Notes: a model not told the origin generated them from the letters alone. Shown: positions 24,894 through 34,203, counted from the stretch's first letter. The stretch is 64,000 bases of DNA from Variovorax sp. 770b2 (GCF_900115685.1 NZ_FOXJ01000001.1:1025796-1089795), one strand, 5' to 3'. Numbers and translations are program-made.

Positions 24894-27539
24894 ATGAACG
24901 AAGGCCACCCCGTCCACGCCTTGTGGTGTGACCCCGCAGACGGCGTCGTCACGCGGATCGTCCGCGCGCTCGCCGAGCGCGAGTTGCACGCGGCGCGCAC
25001 CGTGGTGCTGGTGCCGTATGCGCAATTGATGGGCGTGGCGCGCGGCATGTGGGCGCGTTGCGGCAGCGCGGGCTTCGTGCCGCGCTTCGAGACCACGCAC
25101 AACTGGGCGCGCAGCGCGGGCGGTTTCCTGCCGACGGGCTACGACATCGCGTTCGACATGGCACGCGACCTCATCACGGCCCAGGCGCTGCTGTCGCAGG
25201 CGGGATTCAACAACGAGCGCTTCGCCTTGGCGGGCCGCGTCGTCGAACTGGCCTACCAGCTCGCGCCGCTCGCCTCGGCGTCGCTGCCGGATGCGCGCGT
25301 CGGCGAATGGGCCCAGCGTGCCGCGCAGGTGGCCGAGGCGGGCAGCGAGTCGGAGTGGTTTCGCATCGAGAGCGCGCTGATCCGCATCGCCGTCGCCTGG
25401 GCCGCGACCTCGGGCTACGCAACGGACGTGCTGCTGCGAGAAAGCACGCGCAACCAGGTCGATGCGTTGATCGTGCTCGAAGGCTTCCAGACCGATCCGC
25501 TCACCCAGACGCTGTGCACCCTGTGGGGCGACCACGCGCTGCATCTCTCGCTGGTGCCCGAGAACACGCCCGTGGACCCCGCGGCTTCCCATGTCGCCGC
25601 GGACCCCGAGGACGAGGCCGAGCTCGCCGCCGCCTGCGTGCTGCGCCACCTCGCCGAAGGCCGCGCGCCGGTCGCGCTGATCGCCACCGACCGCGCGCTC
25701 ACGCGCCGCATCAGCGCCCAGCTCAAGGCGCAGGGCATCGTCACCCACGACGAAACCGGCTGGAAGCTCTCGACCACGCGCGCCGCCGCCGCGTTGATGA
25801 GCGCGCTGCGCGCCTGCGCCCACGATGCCGCCAGCGACCAGGTGCTTGAATGGCTCAAGAGCGGCGCCGATGGCGATGCGCTGGCCGTGCAGGCGCTCGA
25901 AGTGCGCCTGCGGCGCGAAGGCCTGCGCGACTGGTCCGCCTGGTGCGGCCTCGCGGCCCGCAGCGAGAAGCCCCAGGACATCGCATTGCTGCCCTACACC
26001 GAGGCCATCGAGGCACGCCGCGCGTCGATGATGAAGTCCCGGCCCGTGGCCGAATGGCTGCGCGCGCTACGCGAGCTGCTCGAAGGCAGCGGGCAATGGA
26101 CGCCACTGGCCGACGACATGGCCGGCGGCAAGGTCATCGCCGCGCTGTGGCTCGATGCCGACTCGCACGGCGATGCCGACGAGTTCCCCGGCGGCCGGCA
26201 CACCCTCGCCGAATTCACCGCCTGGGTGCGCGACGTGCTCGAAGACGCGAGCTTCGTGCCGCCCACCGGCGATCAGGCGCCCCGGGTGATCGTGCTGCCG
26301 CTCTATCAATTGCTGGGCCGCGCGTTCGGCACCGTGGTCATCCCCGGCTGCGACGACCGCCGCCTGCCCGCATCGCCCGAGCCGCCCGGCAACTGGAGCG
26401 CTGCACAGCGCCTCGAGCTGGGCCTGCCTTTGCGCGAGACCCTCGAAGCCGCGCAGCGTTCGGCCTGGGCCGCGGCCTTGCACAACCCCTGGTGCGAGCT
26501 GGTCTGGCGCCAGTCCGATGCCAGCGGCGAGCCGGTCCGACCGAGCCCGCTGGTGCAGGCATTGCAACTCGACCATGTGCTGCAACCCGCGGTCGATCCG
26601 CGTCCTGCGCGCGACGTGGCCGTGCAGTCGACCGCCTACCCGACGCCTTCGGGCGCGCTGCTCCCGCTGGAAAACATCTCGACCAGCGTCTACGAAGACC
26701 TGCGTCGCTGCCCCTATCGCTTCTTCGCGCTGCGGCAGCTGGGGCTGCGCAGCGCCGACGAGCTCGACGTGGAGATCGACAAGCGCGACTTCGGCAACTG
26801 GCTGCACGCCGTGCTCGGCCATTTCCACGAGGCGCTGATCGAAACGCCGACGCAGGATGCGCAGGAGCGCGTGGCAAGCATCGAAGAAGCCGCGCAGCGC
26901 GCCACGCGCGAGTACGGCCTCTCCGACGCCGAGTTCCTGCCTTTTGCCGCGGCATGGCCCGCGGTGCGCGACGGCTATCTCGAATGGCTCGCGGGACACG
27001 AGGCGAGCGGCGCGGTGTTCGTCGAATCCGAACCCTGGAAAGAGCAGCCGCTGGGTGGCCTGCGCCTGGTCGGCCGCCTCGACCGGATCGATCGCACCTC
27101 CGATGGCCAGGCCTTCGTGATCGACTACAAGACCGAGTCCGCCAGCGTCACCAAGGAGCGCGTGAAAGACCCGACCGAGGACACGCAGCTCGCCTTCTAC
27201 GCAGCCCTGGTGGCCGACGACACCTTGCGCGCGGCCTACGTCAACGTGGGCGAAAAGTCCTCCGGCACGCAGACCGTCGAGCAGCCCGCCGTGGTCGAGG
27301 CGAGGGATGCGCTGGTGGCCGGCATCATGAGCGACTTCACGCGCATCGCCGAGGGCGCGGCACTGCCGCCGCTGGGCGAGGGCGCCGTCTGCGACTACTG
27401 CGCGGCCCGCGGCCTGTGCCGCAAGGACTTCTGGGGCGATGAAGCTCCCCGGCTTGCCACTGCGCGTGCTTCGCCACCCCCCGAGGGGGAGGCGCCTCCC
27501 CCTTGGGGCGGCCCGGCGGTCGGAGGCGATACGAAATGA
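24894..27539 (+). CDS. AddB-like PD-(D/E)XK exonuclease, beta-proteobacterial DNA repair type
   Basis: 881 residues. The N-terminal half resembles the inactivated helicase fold of AddB and lacks a functional Walker A. The C-terminal nuclease has HAVLGHFHEAL, GRLDRIDRTSDG, the catalytic VIDYKTES and QLAFYAAL. Four Cys form the AddB iron-sulfur staple: one in RRCPYRF and three in VCDYCAARGLC. It probably works with the AddA-like protein encoded next (ATGA overlap at 27536-27539) in double-strand-break end processing. The last 30-odd residues (after WGDEAPRL) are encoded by a REP-like repeat and are not part of the conserved protein. Family members of about 850-900 residues occur in betaproteobacteria as probable DNA repair proteins. 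Confidence 0.83.
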   Translation: MNEGHPVHALWCDPADGVVTRIVRALAERELHAARTVVLVPYAQLMGVARGMWARCGSAGFVPRFETTHNWARSAGGFLPTGYDIAFDMARDLITAQALLSQAGFNNERFALAGRVVELAYQLAPLASASLPDARVGEWAQRAAQVAEAGSESEWFRIESALIRIAVAWAATSGYATDVLLRESTRNQVDALIVLEGFQTDPLTQTLCTLWGDHALHLSLVPENTPVDPAASHVAADPEDEAELAAACVLRHLAEGRAPVALIATDRALTRRISAQLKAQGIVTHDETGWKLSTTRAAAALMSALRACAHDAASDQVLEWLKSGADGDALAVQALEVRLRREGLRDWSAWCGLAARSEKPQDIALLPYTEAIEARRASMMKSRPVAEWLRALRELLEGSGQWTPLADDMAGGKVIAALWLDADSHGDADEFPGGRHTLAEFTAWVRDVLEDASFVPPTGDQAPRVIVLPLYQLLGRAFGTVVIPGCDDRRLPASPEPPGNWSAAQRLELGLPLRETLEAAQRSAWAAALHNPWCELVWRQSDASGEPVRPSPLVQALQLDHVLQPAVDPRPARDVAVQSTAYPTPSGALLPLENISTSVYEDLRRCPYRFFALRQLGLRSADELDVEIDKRDFGNWLHAVLGHFHEALIETPTQDAQERVASIEEAAQRATREYGLSDAEFLPFAAAWPAVRDGYLEWLAGHEASGAVFVESEPWKEQPLGGLRLVGRLDRIDRTSDGQAFVIDYKTESASVTKERVKDPTEDTQLAFYAALVADDTLRAAYVNVGEKSSGTQTVEQPAVVEARDALVAGIMSDFTRIAEGAALPPLGEGAVCDYCAARGLCRKDFWGDEAPRLATARASPPPEGEAPPPWGGPAVGGDTK
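27446..27530 (+). repeat. diverged REP-like repeat, copy D, inside the end of the AddB-like gene
   Basis: CCCCGGCTTGCCACTGCGCG, then TGCTTCGCCACCCCCCGAGG and GGCGGCCCGGCGGTCGG follow the layout of copies A-C (CCCCAGGCTT..CACTTCGTG..C-run hairpin..GGCCCGG). The repeat is read in frame as a Pro/Ala/Gly-rich tail and ends just before the next gene's start. Similarity is looser than among the other copies. Confidence 0.55.
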
Positions 27540-30500
27540 ACGGCGCAGCCTACGAACACAACGGCCGGCACGTCACGCGCGAGGCCTTCTACACCGTCGC
27601 CTGCGATCCGCGTCGGTCGGTGGCCGTCGAAGCCTGCGCGGGCGCGGGCAAGACCTGGATGCTGGTGTCGCGCATCGTTCGCGCGTTGCTCGAAGAGGGC
27701 GACTCCGCCTGCGAGCCGCACGAGATTCTCGCGATCACTTTCACCAAGAAGGCGGCCGGCGAGATGCGCGAGCGCCTAGACCAATGGCTCGAGCAATTCG
27801 CGGAGCAGAGCCCCGAGGATCTGGTGAAGCAGCTCGTGATGCGCGGTGTCGAACCTGCTGCTGCGCTCGCTGCCGTGCCACGACTGAAGGGCCTCTACAG
27901 GCGCCTGCTCGAAGGCGGCCGCCCGGTGCAGTTCCGCACCTTCCACGCCTGGTTCGCGGGCCTGCTGCGCAACGCGCCGCTCGCGGTGCTGCGCGAGCTG
28001 GGCCTGCCGTCCAACTACGAACTGCTCGAAGACGATGCCGAGGCACGCGGCCACACCTGGCGGCCATTCTTCGAAGCGGTCACGGCCGACAGGCACGCAC
28101 TGGCCGACTACTACGCCGTCGTCGCGACGCACGGCCGCTCGCAGACGGCCAAGGCGCTGGGCGAGGCGCTGACCAAGCGCGTCGAGTTCTCGCTGGCCGA
28201 TGCGGAAAACGCCGTCCAGCATTTCAGTGCGCTCTACCCGTCGCTCGAAGGTCTGGACCAGCCGACCGATGCGCTGCGCGGCGAACCGGTCCGCCGCCGG
28301 TGGCTCGATCGCGCCGCGGCGCTCGGCAAGGAAAGCAACAAGACGCCGCAGAAGACCGCCGAGGCCATCATCGACGTGTTCGGCGTCGGCGAGCCGCCGG
28401 CCGAATCGCTATCGGCGGCGCTCGCGCACCTGAGAAAGAACTTCTTCGTCGCGAGCGAAGACCGTCTCACCAAGAACCTGCAGAAATTCCCCGCCGCGCA
28501 GGAGGCCGAGGCCGAGCTCCAGGTGCTGTGCGCCGCGCAGGCCCAGCACGCCGCATGGCTCTACCAGCAGCGCATGACGCGGCTCACGCGCCTTTTGATC
28601 GCCGCCTTCGCCGACGTCAAGCGCGCCCACGGCTGGGTCGACATGAACGACGTCGAGCAGGCCGCGCAGCTGCTGCTCGGCCAGTCCGCGTTGTCGGGTT
28701 GGGTGCAGGAGCGGCTCGACGCGCGCATCGCGCACCTCCTGATCGACGAGTTCCAGGACACCAACCCGCTGCAGTGGCAGGCGCTCTACGGCTGGCTCAG
28801 CGCCTACACCGGCGCGGGCGGCAGCGCGCCGCGCGTGTTCATCGTGGGCGACCCCAAGCAGAGCATCTACCGCTTCCGCCGCGCCGAGCCGCAGGTGTTC
28901 ATCGCCGCGCAGAAGTTCGTGCGCGAAGGGCTCGATGGCGAACTGCTCAACTGCGACCACACGCACCGCAACGCGCGCGCCGTGGTCGGGCTGGTCAACC
29001 AGGCCATGCTGGCCGCGCAGGACGCGGGCGAGTTCGACGGCTACCGCGCCCACACCACCGAGCGAGGCGACGAAGGCGAATTGCTCAAGCTGCCGGCCAT
29101 CGACCGCGATGCGCTCGGCGACACGGCCGAGGCTGCGCCGGCCGACGACGGCATGCTGCACTGGCGCGACAGCCTCGCCACGCCGCGCGTGCTGCCCGAA
29201 GAGCAACTGCTGCAGAAGGAATGCGAGCAGGCCGCGCGCTGGGTGGCGCAGCGCATCGCCGATGGCATACCGCCCCGGCAGATCATGGTGCTGGCGCGCC
29301 GGCGCAACCGCCTCTCCGCGATGCAAGACGCACTGCGCCAGCGCCACATTCCCGTGCAACAGCCCGAGAAGAACGAGCTGCACGATGCGCCCGAGGTGCA
29401 GGACATGGTCGCGCTGATCGACGCGCTGGTGTCGCCCGCGCACGATCTTTCGCTGGCGCGGGCGCTGAAGTCCCCGCTCTTCAGCATCGGCGACGAGGTG
29501 CTGGTGCAACTGGCGCTGCGGCAGCGGGAGCACCCGTCGTCGAGCTGGTTCGCGCTGATCCAGAAAGGCGAGGGCCTTCCGCCGGTGTTGGTCGAGGCGG
29601 GCGCGAGCCTCAAGAAATGGCAGCGCTGGCTCGTGACGCTGCCGCCGCACGATGCCATCGACGCCATCTTTCACGATGGCGACGTACTCGCGAAGTTCGG
29701 CGCTGCCGTGCCCGCCGCGATGCGCCAGAGCGCGCTGGCCAACCTGCGGGGACTGATGTCGGCGTCGCTCGAGATCGAAGGTGCGCGCTTCGCCACGCCC
29801 TATGCGTTGGTGCGCGCGCTGCGTGCCGGCGGCGTGCGCGCGCCGTCGGTGGCCGCGCCCGATGCGGTGCAACTGCTGACCGTGCACGGCGCCAAGGGGC
29901 TGGAAGCCGACACCGTGCTGATGCTCGACTGCGATGCCGCACCGCCGCGCGCGCAAACCATGGGCGTGCTGGTCGAGTGGAAGGGCAGCGACAGCGCGCC
30001 GACGCGCTTCGTGTTCCTCGCGAGCGAGAAGACGCCGCCAGCCTGCGCGGCCGCGCTGCTGGAAGAAGAGCAGCGCGCGCGTCATCGCGAAGAACTCAAT
30101 GGCCTCTACGTCGCGACCACGCGGGCGCGCGAGCGGCTGGTGCTGTCGTCGGTGAAGCCGGCGCGTGCCAATGAGGGCAGCTGGTGGGCCCGGCTGGAAT
30201 CGGCGTGCGAGCCGACCGAGGCCGACGAGCCGCTGGTGGCGCTGACCACCGAAACCGGCGTGGCCAGTTTTTCGATGAAGCAGATGCCTGCAGCACCTGC
30301 CGCCATCGATCAGCCTTCCGCCAAGAAGGCCGCCGATGCCACGGTCGATGCGCGTGCCGCCGCCTTCGGCCAGGCCATGCACCGGCTGCTCGAATGGGCG
30401 GTGCCGGGCGAGGCGTTGCCCTCGGCCCATGTGCGCGCCGCGGCCCGCGAATTCATGCTCGATCCGCAGCAGGCGCGCGGTGCCGCAACGCTGGCCGAAC

Positions 30501-30796
30501 GCATCCGTGCCGGGGCGGGCGCCTGGGTGTGGGACGATCGCAGGGTCGACTGGCATGGCAACGAAGTCACGCTGGTCCACGAAGGCGAGACCTTGCGCAT
30601 CGACCGGCTGGTGCGAGAGCGCGACGGTGGCGCCTGGTGGATCCTCGACTACAAATCCGCAGCGCGCCCCGAACGGGACGCGACGTTGATCGCACAGATG
30701 CAGCGCTACCGCGCGGCCGTGCAACATGCCTATCCCGGTGCCACGGTCCGCGTCGCGTTCCTCACCGGGCAGGGCGAACTGGTAAATCTCGAATGA
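27536..30796 (+). CDS. AddA/RecB-like UvrD-family helicase-nuclease
   Basis: 1086 residues. SF1A helicase motifs: Walker A ACAGAGKTW (about residues 33-41), motif Ia ITFTKKAAGEM, Walker B DEFQDTNPLQW, motif III GDPKQSIYRFR, motif V LTVHGAKGLEADTV and motif VI YVATTRARERL. The C-terminal RecB-type nuclease has FGQAMHRLLEW, LRIDRLV and ILDYKSAAR, then QMQRYRAAV. Together with the upstream AddB-like protein it forms a two-nuclease, one-motor complex that resects double-strand breaks. ATG at 27536 overlaps the upstream stop and gives the conserved start MNGAAYEHNG. The following flavoprotein gene also overlaps by ATGA. Confidence 0.88.
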   Translation: MNGAAYEHNGRHVTREAFYTVACDPRRSVAVEACAGAGKTWMLVSRIVRALLEEGDSACEPHEILAITFTKKAAGEMRERLDQWLEQFAEQSPEDLVKQLVMRGVEPAAALAAVPRLKGLYRRLLEGGRPVQFRTFHAWFAGLLRNAPLAVLRELGLPSNYELLEDDAEARGHTWRPFFEAVTADRHALADYYAVVATHGRSQTAKALGEALTKRVEFSLADAENAVQHFSALYPSLEGLDQPTDALRGEPVRRRWLDRAAALGKESNKTPQKTAEAIIDVFGVGEPPAESLSAALAHLRKNFFVASEDRLTKNLQKFPAAQEAEAELQVLCAAQAQHAAWLYQQRMTRLTRLLIAAFADVKRAHGWVDMNDVEQAAQLLLGQSALSGWVQERLDARIAHLLIDEFQDTNPLQWQALYGWLSAYTGAGGSAPRVFIVGDPKQSIYRFRRAEPQVFIAAQKFVREGLDGELLNCDHTHRNARAVVGLVNQAMLAAQDAGEFDGYRAHTTERGDEGELLKLPAIDRDALGDTAEAAPADDGMLHWRDSLATPRVLPEEQLLQKECEQAARWVAQRIADGIPPRQIMVLARRRNRLSAMQDALRQRHIPVQQPEKNELHDAPEVQDMVALIDALVSPAHDLSLARALKSPLFSIGDEVLVQLALRQREHPSSSWFALIQKGEGLPPVLVEAGASLKKWQRWLVTLPPHDAIDAIFHDGDVLAKFGAAVPAAMRQSALANLRGLMSASLEIEGARFATPYALVRALRAGGVRAPSVAAPDAVQLLTVHGAKGLEADTVLMLDCDAAPPRAQTMGVLVEWKGSDSAPTRFVFLASEKTPPACAAALLEEEQRARHREELNGLYVATTRARERLVLSSVKPARANEGSWWARLESACEPTEADEPLVALTTETGVASFSMKQMPAAPAAIDQPSAKKAADATVDARAAAFGQAMHRLLEWAVPGEALPSAHVRAAAREFMLDPQQARGAATLAERIRAGAGAWVWDDRRVDWHGNEVTLVHEGETLRIDRLVRERDGGAWWILDYKSAARPERDATLIAQMQRYRAAVQHAYPGATVRVAFLTGQGELVNLE

Positions 30797-32031
30797 CCCT
30801 TTCCCCAACCGTCGCCGTGATCGGCGGCGGACCTGCCGGCCTGATGGCGGCTGAAGTCCTCGGCGCGTCCGGCGCGCAAGTGCACGTCTACGACGCCATG
30901 CCCTCGGTGGGCCGCAAGTTCCTGCTGGCCGGCCGCGGCGGGCTGAACCTCACGCATTCGGAGCCCTTCGATGTCTTCATGAGCCGGTTCGGCGAGCGCC
31001 GTGCGCAGCTCGAGCCGATGCTGGCGCAGTTCGGGCCGCAGCAGGTGCGCGAATGGGCGACGGGCCTGGGCATCGAGACTTTCGTGGGCACCTCGGGGCG
31101 CGTATTTCCAACGGACATGAAGGCTGCGCCGCTGCTGCGCGCGTGGCTGCATCGGCTGCGCTCGGCAGGGGTGCAGTTTCATATGCGTCATCGCTGGCGG
31201 GGCGATGCATCGTTCGATGCGGGCGCGCTGCGGTTCGCCACGCCGACCGGCGAGACCTCGGTGAAGGCGGATGCGGTGGTGCTGGCGCTGGGCGGTGCGA
31301 GCTGGGCGCGGCTGGGGTCCGACGGCGCGTGGGCGCCGTGGCTGCAAGGGCGCGGCATCGAAGTCGCGCCGCTGCTGCCTGCCAACTGCGGCTTCGACGG
31401 GGCAGGGTGGAGCGAGCATTTCTCCGGCCGCTTTGCGGGACAGCCGTTCAAATCGGTGGCGATTTCGTTCACCGACAGCCAAGGGCGCAGCTTCACGCGC
31501 AAGGGTGAGTTCGTTGCGACGGCCACGGGCATCGAGGGCAGCCTGATCTATGCAGCGTCGGCCTTGCTGCGCGACGAGATCGCCGCGCATGGCAGTGCCA
31601 CGCTGTTGCTGGACCTGTTGCCCGACCGCAGTGCGGAACAGGTGCTGGCGGCGGTCAAGCATCCGCGCGGTGCCCGCTCGCTCAGCAGTCACCTCAAGAG
31701 CCGGCTCGGGATCGAAGGCATCAAGGCCGGCGTGCTGCACGAGGCGCTGAGCCGCGAGGCGATGCAGGACCCGGTGCAACTGGCAGCGACGATCAAGGCG
31801 GTGCCGTTGAAACTGGTCGCGACACGACCCATCGACGAGGCCATCAGCACTGCGGGCGGCGTGCGTTTCGATGCGCTCGACGAACGGCTCATGGCGAGCG
31901 CACTGCCGGGCGTGTTCGCAGCGGGGGAGATGCTCGACTGGGAGGCGCCGACCGGCGGCTACCTGCTGACCGCGTCGATGGCCAGCGGTGCGGCCGCCGC
32001 GCGCGGCGCAATCCAGAGGCTGGGCCTGTGA
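30793..32031 (+). CDS. HI0933/YhiN-like NAD(P)/FAD-dependent flavoprotein
   Basis: 412 residues. The N-terminus has VAVIGGGPAGLMAAEVL (FAD GxGxxG) and the family hallmark GRKFLLAGRGGLNLTHSE. Also present are GTSGRVFPTDMKAAPLLRAW, ALGGASWARLGSDG, and at the C-terminus EMLDWEAPTGGYLLTASMASG. It belongs to the TIGR03862-type group of the HI0933-like flavoproteins, whose reaction is unknown. It is translationally coupled to the AddA-like gene (ATGA at 30793-30796), making an unusual three-gene unit with DNA-repair nucleases. Whether that linkage is functional is open. Confidence 0.83.
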   Translation: MTLSPTVAVIGGGPAGLMAAEVLGASGAQVHVYDAMPSVGRKFLLAGRGGLNLTHSEPFDVFMSRFGERRAQLEPMLAQFGPQQVREWATGLGIETFVGTSGRVFPTDMKAAPLLRAWLHRLRSAGVQFHMRHRWRGDASFDAGALRFATPTGETSVKADAVVLALGGASWARLGSDGAWAPWLQGRGIEVAPLLPANCGFDGAGWSEHFSGRFAGQPFKSVAISFTDSQGRSFTRKGEFVATATGIEGSLIYAASALLRDEIAAHGSATLLLDLLPDRSAEQVLAAVKHPRGARSLSSHLKSRLGIEGIKAGVLHEALSREAMQDPVQLAATIKAVPLKLVATRPIDEAISTAGGVRFDALDERLMASALPGVFAAGEMLDWEAPTGGYLLTASMASGAAAARGAIQRLGL

Positions 32032-32117
32032 AGACCTCGCGCCCGAGGGTTTTTCGCTGAGAGATTTTGCAAGCTGCGTTTCACTTTGCATGGAGTGAAA
32101 CGAGCGGCTGAAGAGGT

Positions 32118-32213
32118 TGACGAGCCTTACCCCTGGCACTGACTACGCAGTTAGGGCTGCTTGGTTCCCCACCTGACCCGGTTGGCCACTTCACCATGCA
32201 GGGAGGCCCGTCA
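32118..32213 (-). ncRNA. ffs: 4.5S signal recognition particle RNA
   Basis: On the minus strand the sequence contains the conserved SRP RNA core GGTCAGGTGGGGAACCAAGCAGCC with the symmetric loop that binds Ffh. Outer arms GGGCCTCCCTG and CAGGGGTAAGGCTC pair to make the long hairpin of a bacterial 4.5S-type RNA of about 90-100 nt. A -10-like TAGAAT (minus strand 32225-32220) lies about 7 nt before the proposed 5' end. The ends are approximate. It targets nascent membrane proteins to FtsY with Ffh. It is divergent from dnaX. Confidence 0.9.
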
Positions 32214-32325
32214 GCCTGGATTCTAACCGCGAGGATTTGCCCCCTTCGCCGGGGCGTGAATGATTTCCGGGGCGGTGGGGAAACAAGCGTGAAGTCGCCT
32301 CTCCGCGCCTTTTAGAATGCCCGCA

Positions 32326-34203
32326 ATGTCTTATCTCGTGCTCGCTCGCAAGTTCCGTCCGAAAACCTTCGGTGAGATGGTCGGCCAGGGGCATGTGGTG
32401 CAGGCGCTCGAGAACGCACTGACCACGCAGCGCCTGCATCACGCCTATCTTTTCACCGGTACGCGGGGCGTGGGCAAGACCACGGTCTCGCGCATCCTGG
32501 CCAAGTCGCTCAATTGCCAGGGGCCGGACGGGCAGGGCGGCATCACCGCCACGCCGTGCGGCGTCTGCCAGGCGTGCCGCGACATCGATTCGGGCCGCTT
32601 CGTCGACTACACCGAGCTCGATGCGGCCTCGAACCGCGGCGTCGACGAAGTGCAGTCGCTGCTCGAGCAAGCCGTCTACAAGCCGGTGCAGGGGCGCTTC
32701 AAGGTCTTCATGATCGACGAAGTGCACATGCTCACCAACACCGCGTTCAACGCGATGTTGAAGACGCTCGAAGAGCCGCCCGAGTACCTCAAGTTCGTGC
32801 TGGCCACGACCGATCCGCAGAAGGTGCCGGTCACGGTGCTCTCGCGCTGCCTGCAGTTCAACCTGCGGCCGATGGCGCCCGAGACGATCCTCGAACACCT
32901 GACAGGCGTGCTGCAGACCGAGCAGGTGCCAGCCGAGCCGCAGGCGCTGCGCCTCCTGGCGCGGGCGGCGCGCGGTTCGATGCGCGATGCACTCTCGCTC
33001 ACCGACCAGGCCATCGCCTTCGGCAACGGCGAGCTCGTCGAAACCGGCGTGCGCCAGATGCTCGGCAGCGTGGACCGCGGCCATGTGTTCAAGCTGATCG
33101 AGGCACTCGCGCAGGGCGACGGCAAGACGGTGGTCGATACCTCCGAGGCGCTGCGTCGCGATGGCATGTCCGCCGCTTCGACGCTCGAGGAAATGACCTC
33201 GGTGCTGCAGGCCATGGCCGTGCTGCAGGCGGTGCCCTCGCGGGCGGAGTCCGCCGATTCGGCCACCGACCCGGACGCCGCCGACACCGCGCGCCTCGCA
33301 TCGCTGATGCCGGCCGACGAAACGCAACTGCTCTACAGCCTCTGCCTGCACGGCCGCGGCGAACTGGGCCTGGCGCCCGACGAGTACGCGGCGCTGACCA
33401 TGGTGCTGCTGCGGCTGCTGGCCTTCAAGCCTTCCAGCGCGGCTGCCTCCACGGCTACCCCGGAAAAAAAAACTCTGAATGAAGCGCAGGGCGCAGCGCA
33501 AAGGGCCCAGGCCCCCGTCGCTGCGCCTGTGCCGGCCCCGGCCCCCGTGGTCAGGCCCGTGGCCGAAACGGCGCCTCCGACGGCTCCCACGCCGCCCGTT
33601 CCGGCACCCGCTGCAGCATCGAATGCACCGGCATCGGCCCCCGCGGGTCATCGTCTGGCGGTGGTCGACGAGTCCCTGCGTCCCTCGGACCACAGGCCTT
33701 CTCCCACGGACGCCCCCGCCAAGGTCGTGGGCATGCCGATCCGCGTGCAGCCGCCTCCCGGACAGCGCGATGCGCCGCGCACCGAAGAGCAGCGCGGCCC
33801 GGTTGCACCGATCCCGCCCAGCGAAGACGGCGACTTCTGGTACGCCACGGTCACCCAACTGGTCGCGGCCGAAAGCATCACCGCCCTCTCGCGCGAACTC
33901 GCGCTGCAGTCGCAGTTGGTGGGACGCGACACCGACCAGTGGATCCTGCGCATCGAGCGCGAAACGCTCAACCAGCCGTCCAGCCGCGAGAAGCTGACCG
34001 CGGCGCTCAACGCGCTCGGCCACGACATCAAGCTCGCGATCGAGATCGGCGGCGTGGTCGACAGCCCCGCGCGCCGCAACCGGCACGCGGCCGAGGCGCG
34101 CCAGCGCGTGGCCGAGGAGGCCATCCACGGCGACCCCGAGGTCCAGATGCTGATGCGCGACTTCGATGCGAAGATCGTCCCCGGAACGCTGCGGCCGGCC
34201 TGA
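32326..34203 (+). CDS. dnaX: DNA polymerase III subunits tau and gamma
   Basis: 625 residues for tau. The AAA+ domain has ARKFRPKTFGEMVGQ, Walker A GTRGVGKT at 45-52, zinc Cys 64, 78, 81 and 84, Walker B FMIDEVHML and sensor SRCLQFNL. Domain III follows to about residue 370. A Pro/Ala-rich linker leads to the C-terminal tau domain (DFWYATVTQLVA..). At codons 380-383 a run of nine A (33464-33472) can slip by -1, giving KNSE and a stop at 33480-33482: a 385-residue gamma-type product. The ATG at 32326 gives the conserved MSYLVLARKFRP; an in-frame ATG at 32317 overlaps a TAGAAT element. Confidence 0.96.
   Translation: MSYLVLARKFRPKTFGEMVGQGHVVQALENALTTQRLHHAYLFTGTRGVGKTTVSRILAKSLNCQGPDGQGGITATPCGVCQACRDIDSGRFVDYTELDAASNRGVDEVQSLLEQAVYKPVQGRFKVFMIDEVHMLTNTAFNAMLKTLEEPPEYLKFVLATTDPQKVPVTVLSRCLQFNLRPMAPETILEHLTGVLQTEQVPAEPQALRLLARAARGSMRDALSLTDQAIAFGNGELVETGVRQMLGSVDRGHVFKLIEALAQGDGKTVVDTSEALRRDGMSAASTLEEMTSVLQAMAVLQAVPSRAESADSATDPDAADTARLASLMPADETQLLYSLCLHGRGELGLAPDEYAALTMVLLRLLAFKPSSAAASTATPEKKTLNEAQGAAQRAQAPVAAPVPAPAPVVRPVAETAPPTAPTPPVPAPAAASNAPASAPAGHRLAVVDESLRPSDHRPSPTDAPAKVVGMPIRVQPPPGQRDAPRTEEQRGPVAPIPPSEDGDFWYATVTQLVAAESITALSRELALQSQLVGRDTDQWILRIERETLNQPSSREKLTAALNALGHDIKLAIEIGGVVDSPARRNRHAAEARQRVAEEAIHGDPEVQMLMRDFDAKIVPGTLRPA
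33464..33527 (+). promoter_or_regulatory. programmed slippage signal in dnaX (A9 run plus stem-loop)
   Basis: Nine consecutive A residues (33464-33472) are followed, after 17 nt, by a 9-bp perfect stem GGCGCAGCG (33490-33498) with CGCTGCGCC (33519-33527). A -1 shift leads to TGA at 33480-33482. E. coli makes gamma by -1 ribosomal frameshifting on A6G; Thermus uses an A9 run with transcriptional slippage. The position near the domain III boundary fits. Whether ribosome or polymerase slips here is not known. Confidence 0.7.

Noticed and set aside
27439..30174. Long plus-strand frame overlapping the AddA-like gene
   Set aside because: Same strand but a different frame; the AddA-like frame carries all helicase and nuclease motifs, this one none.
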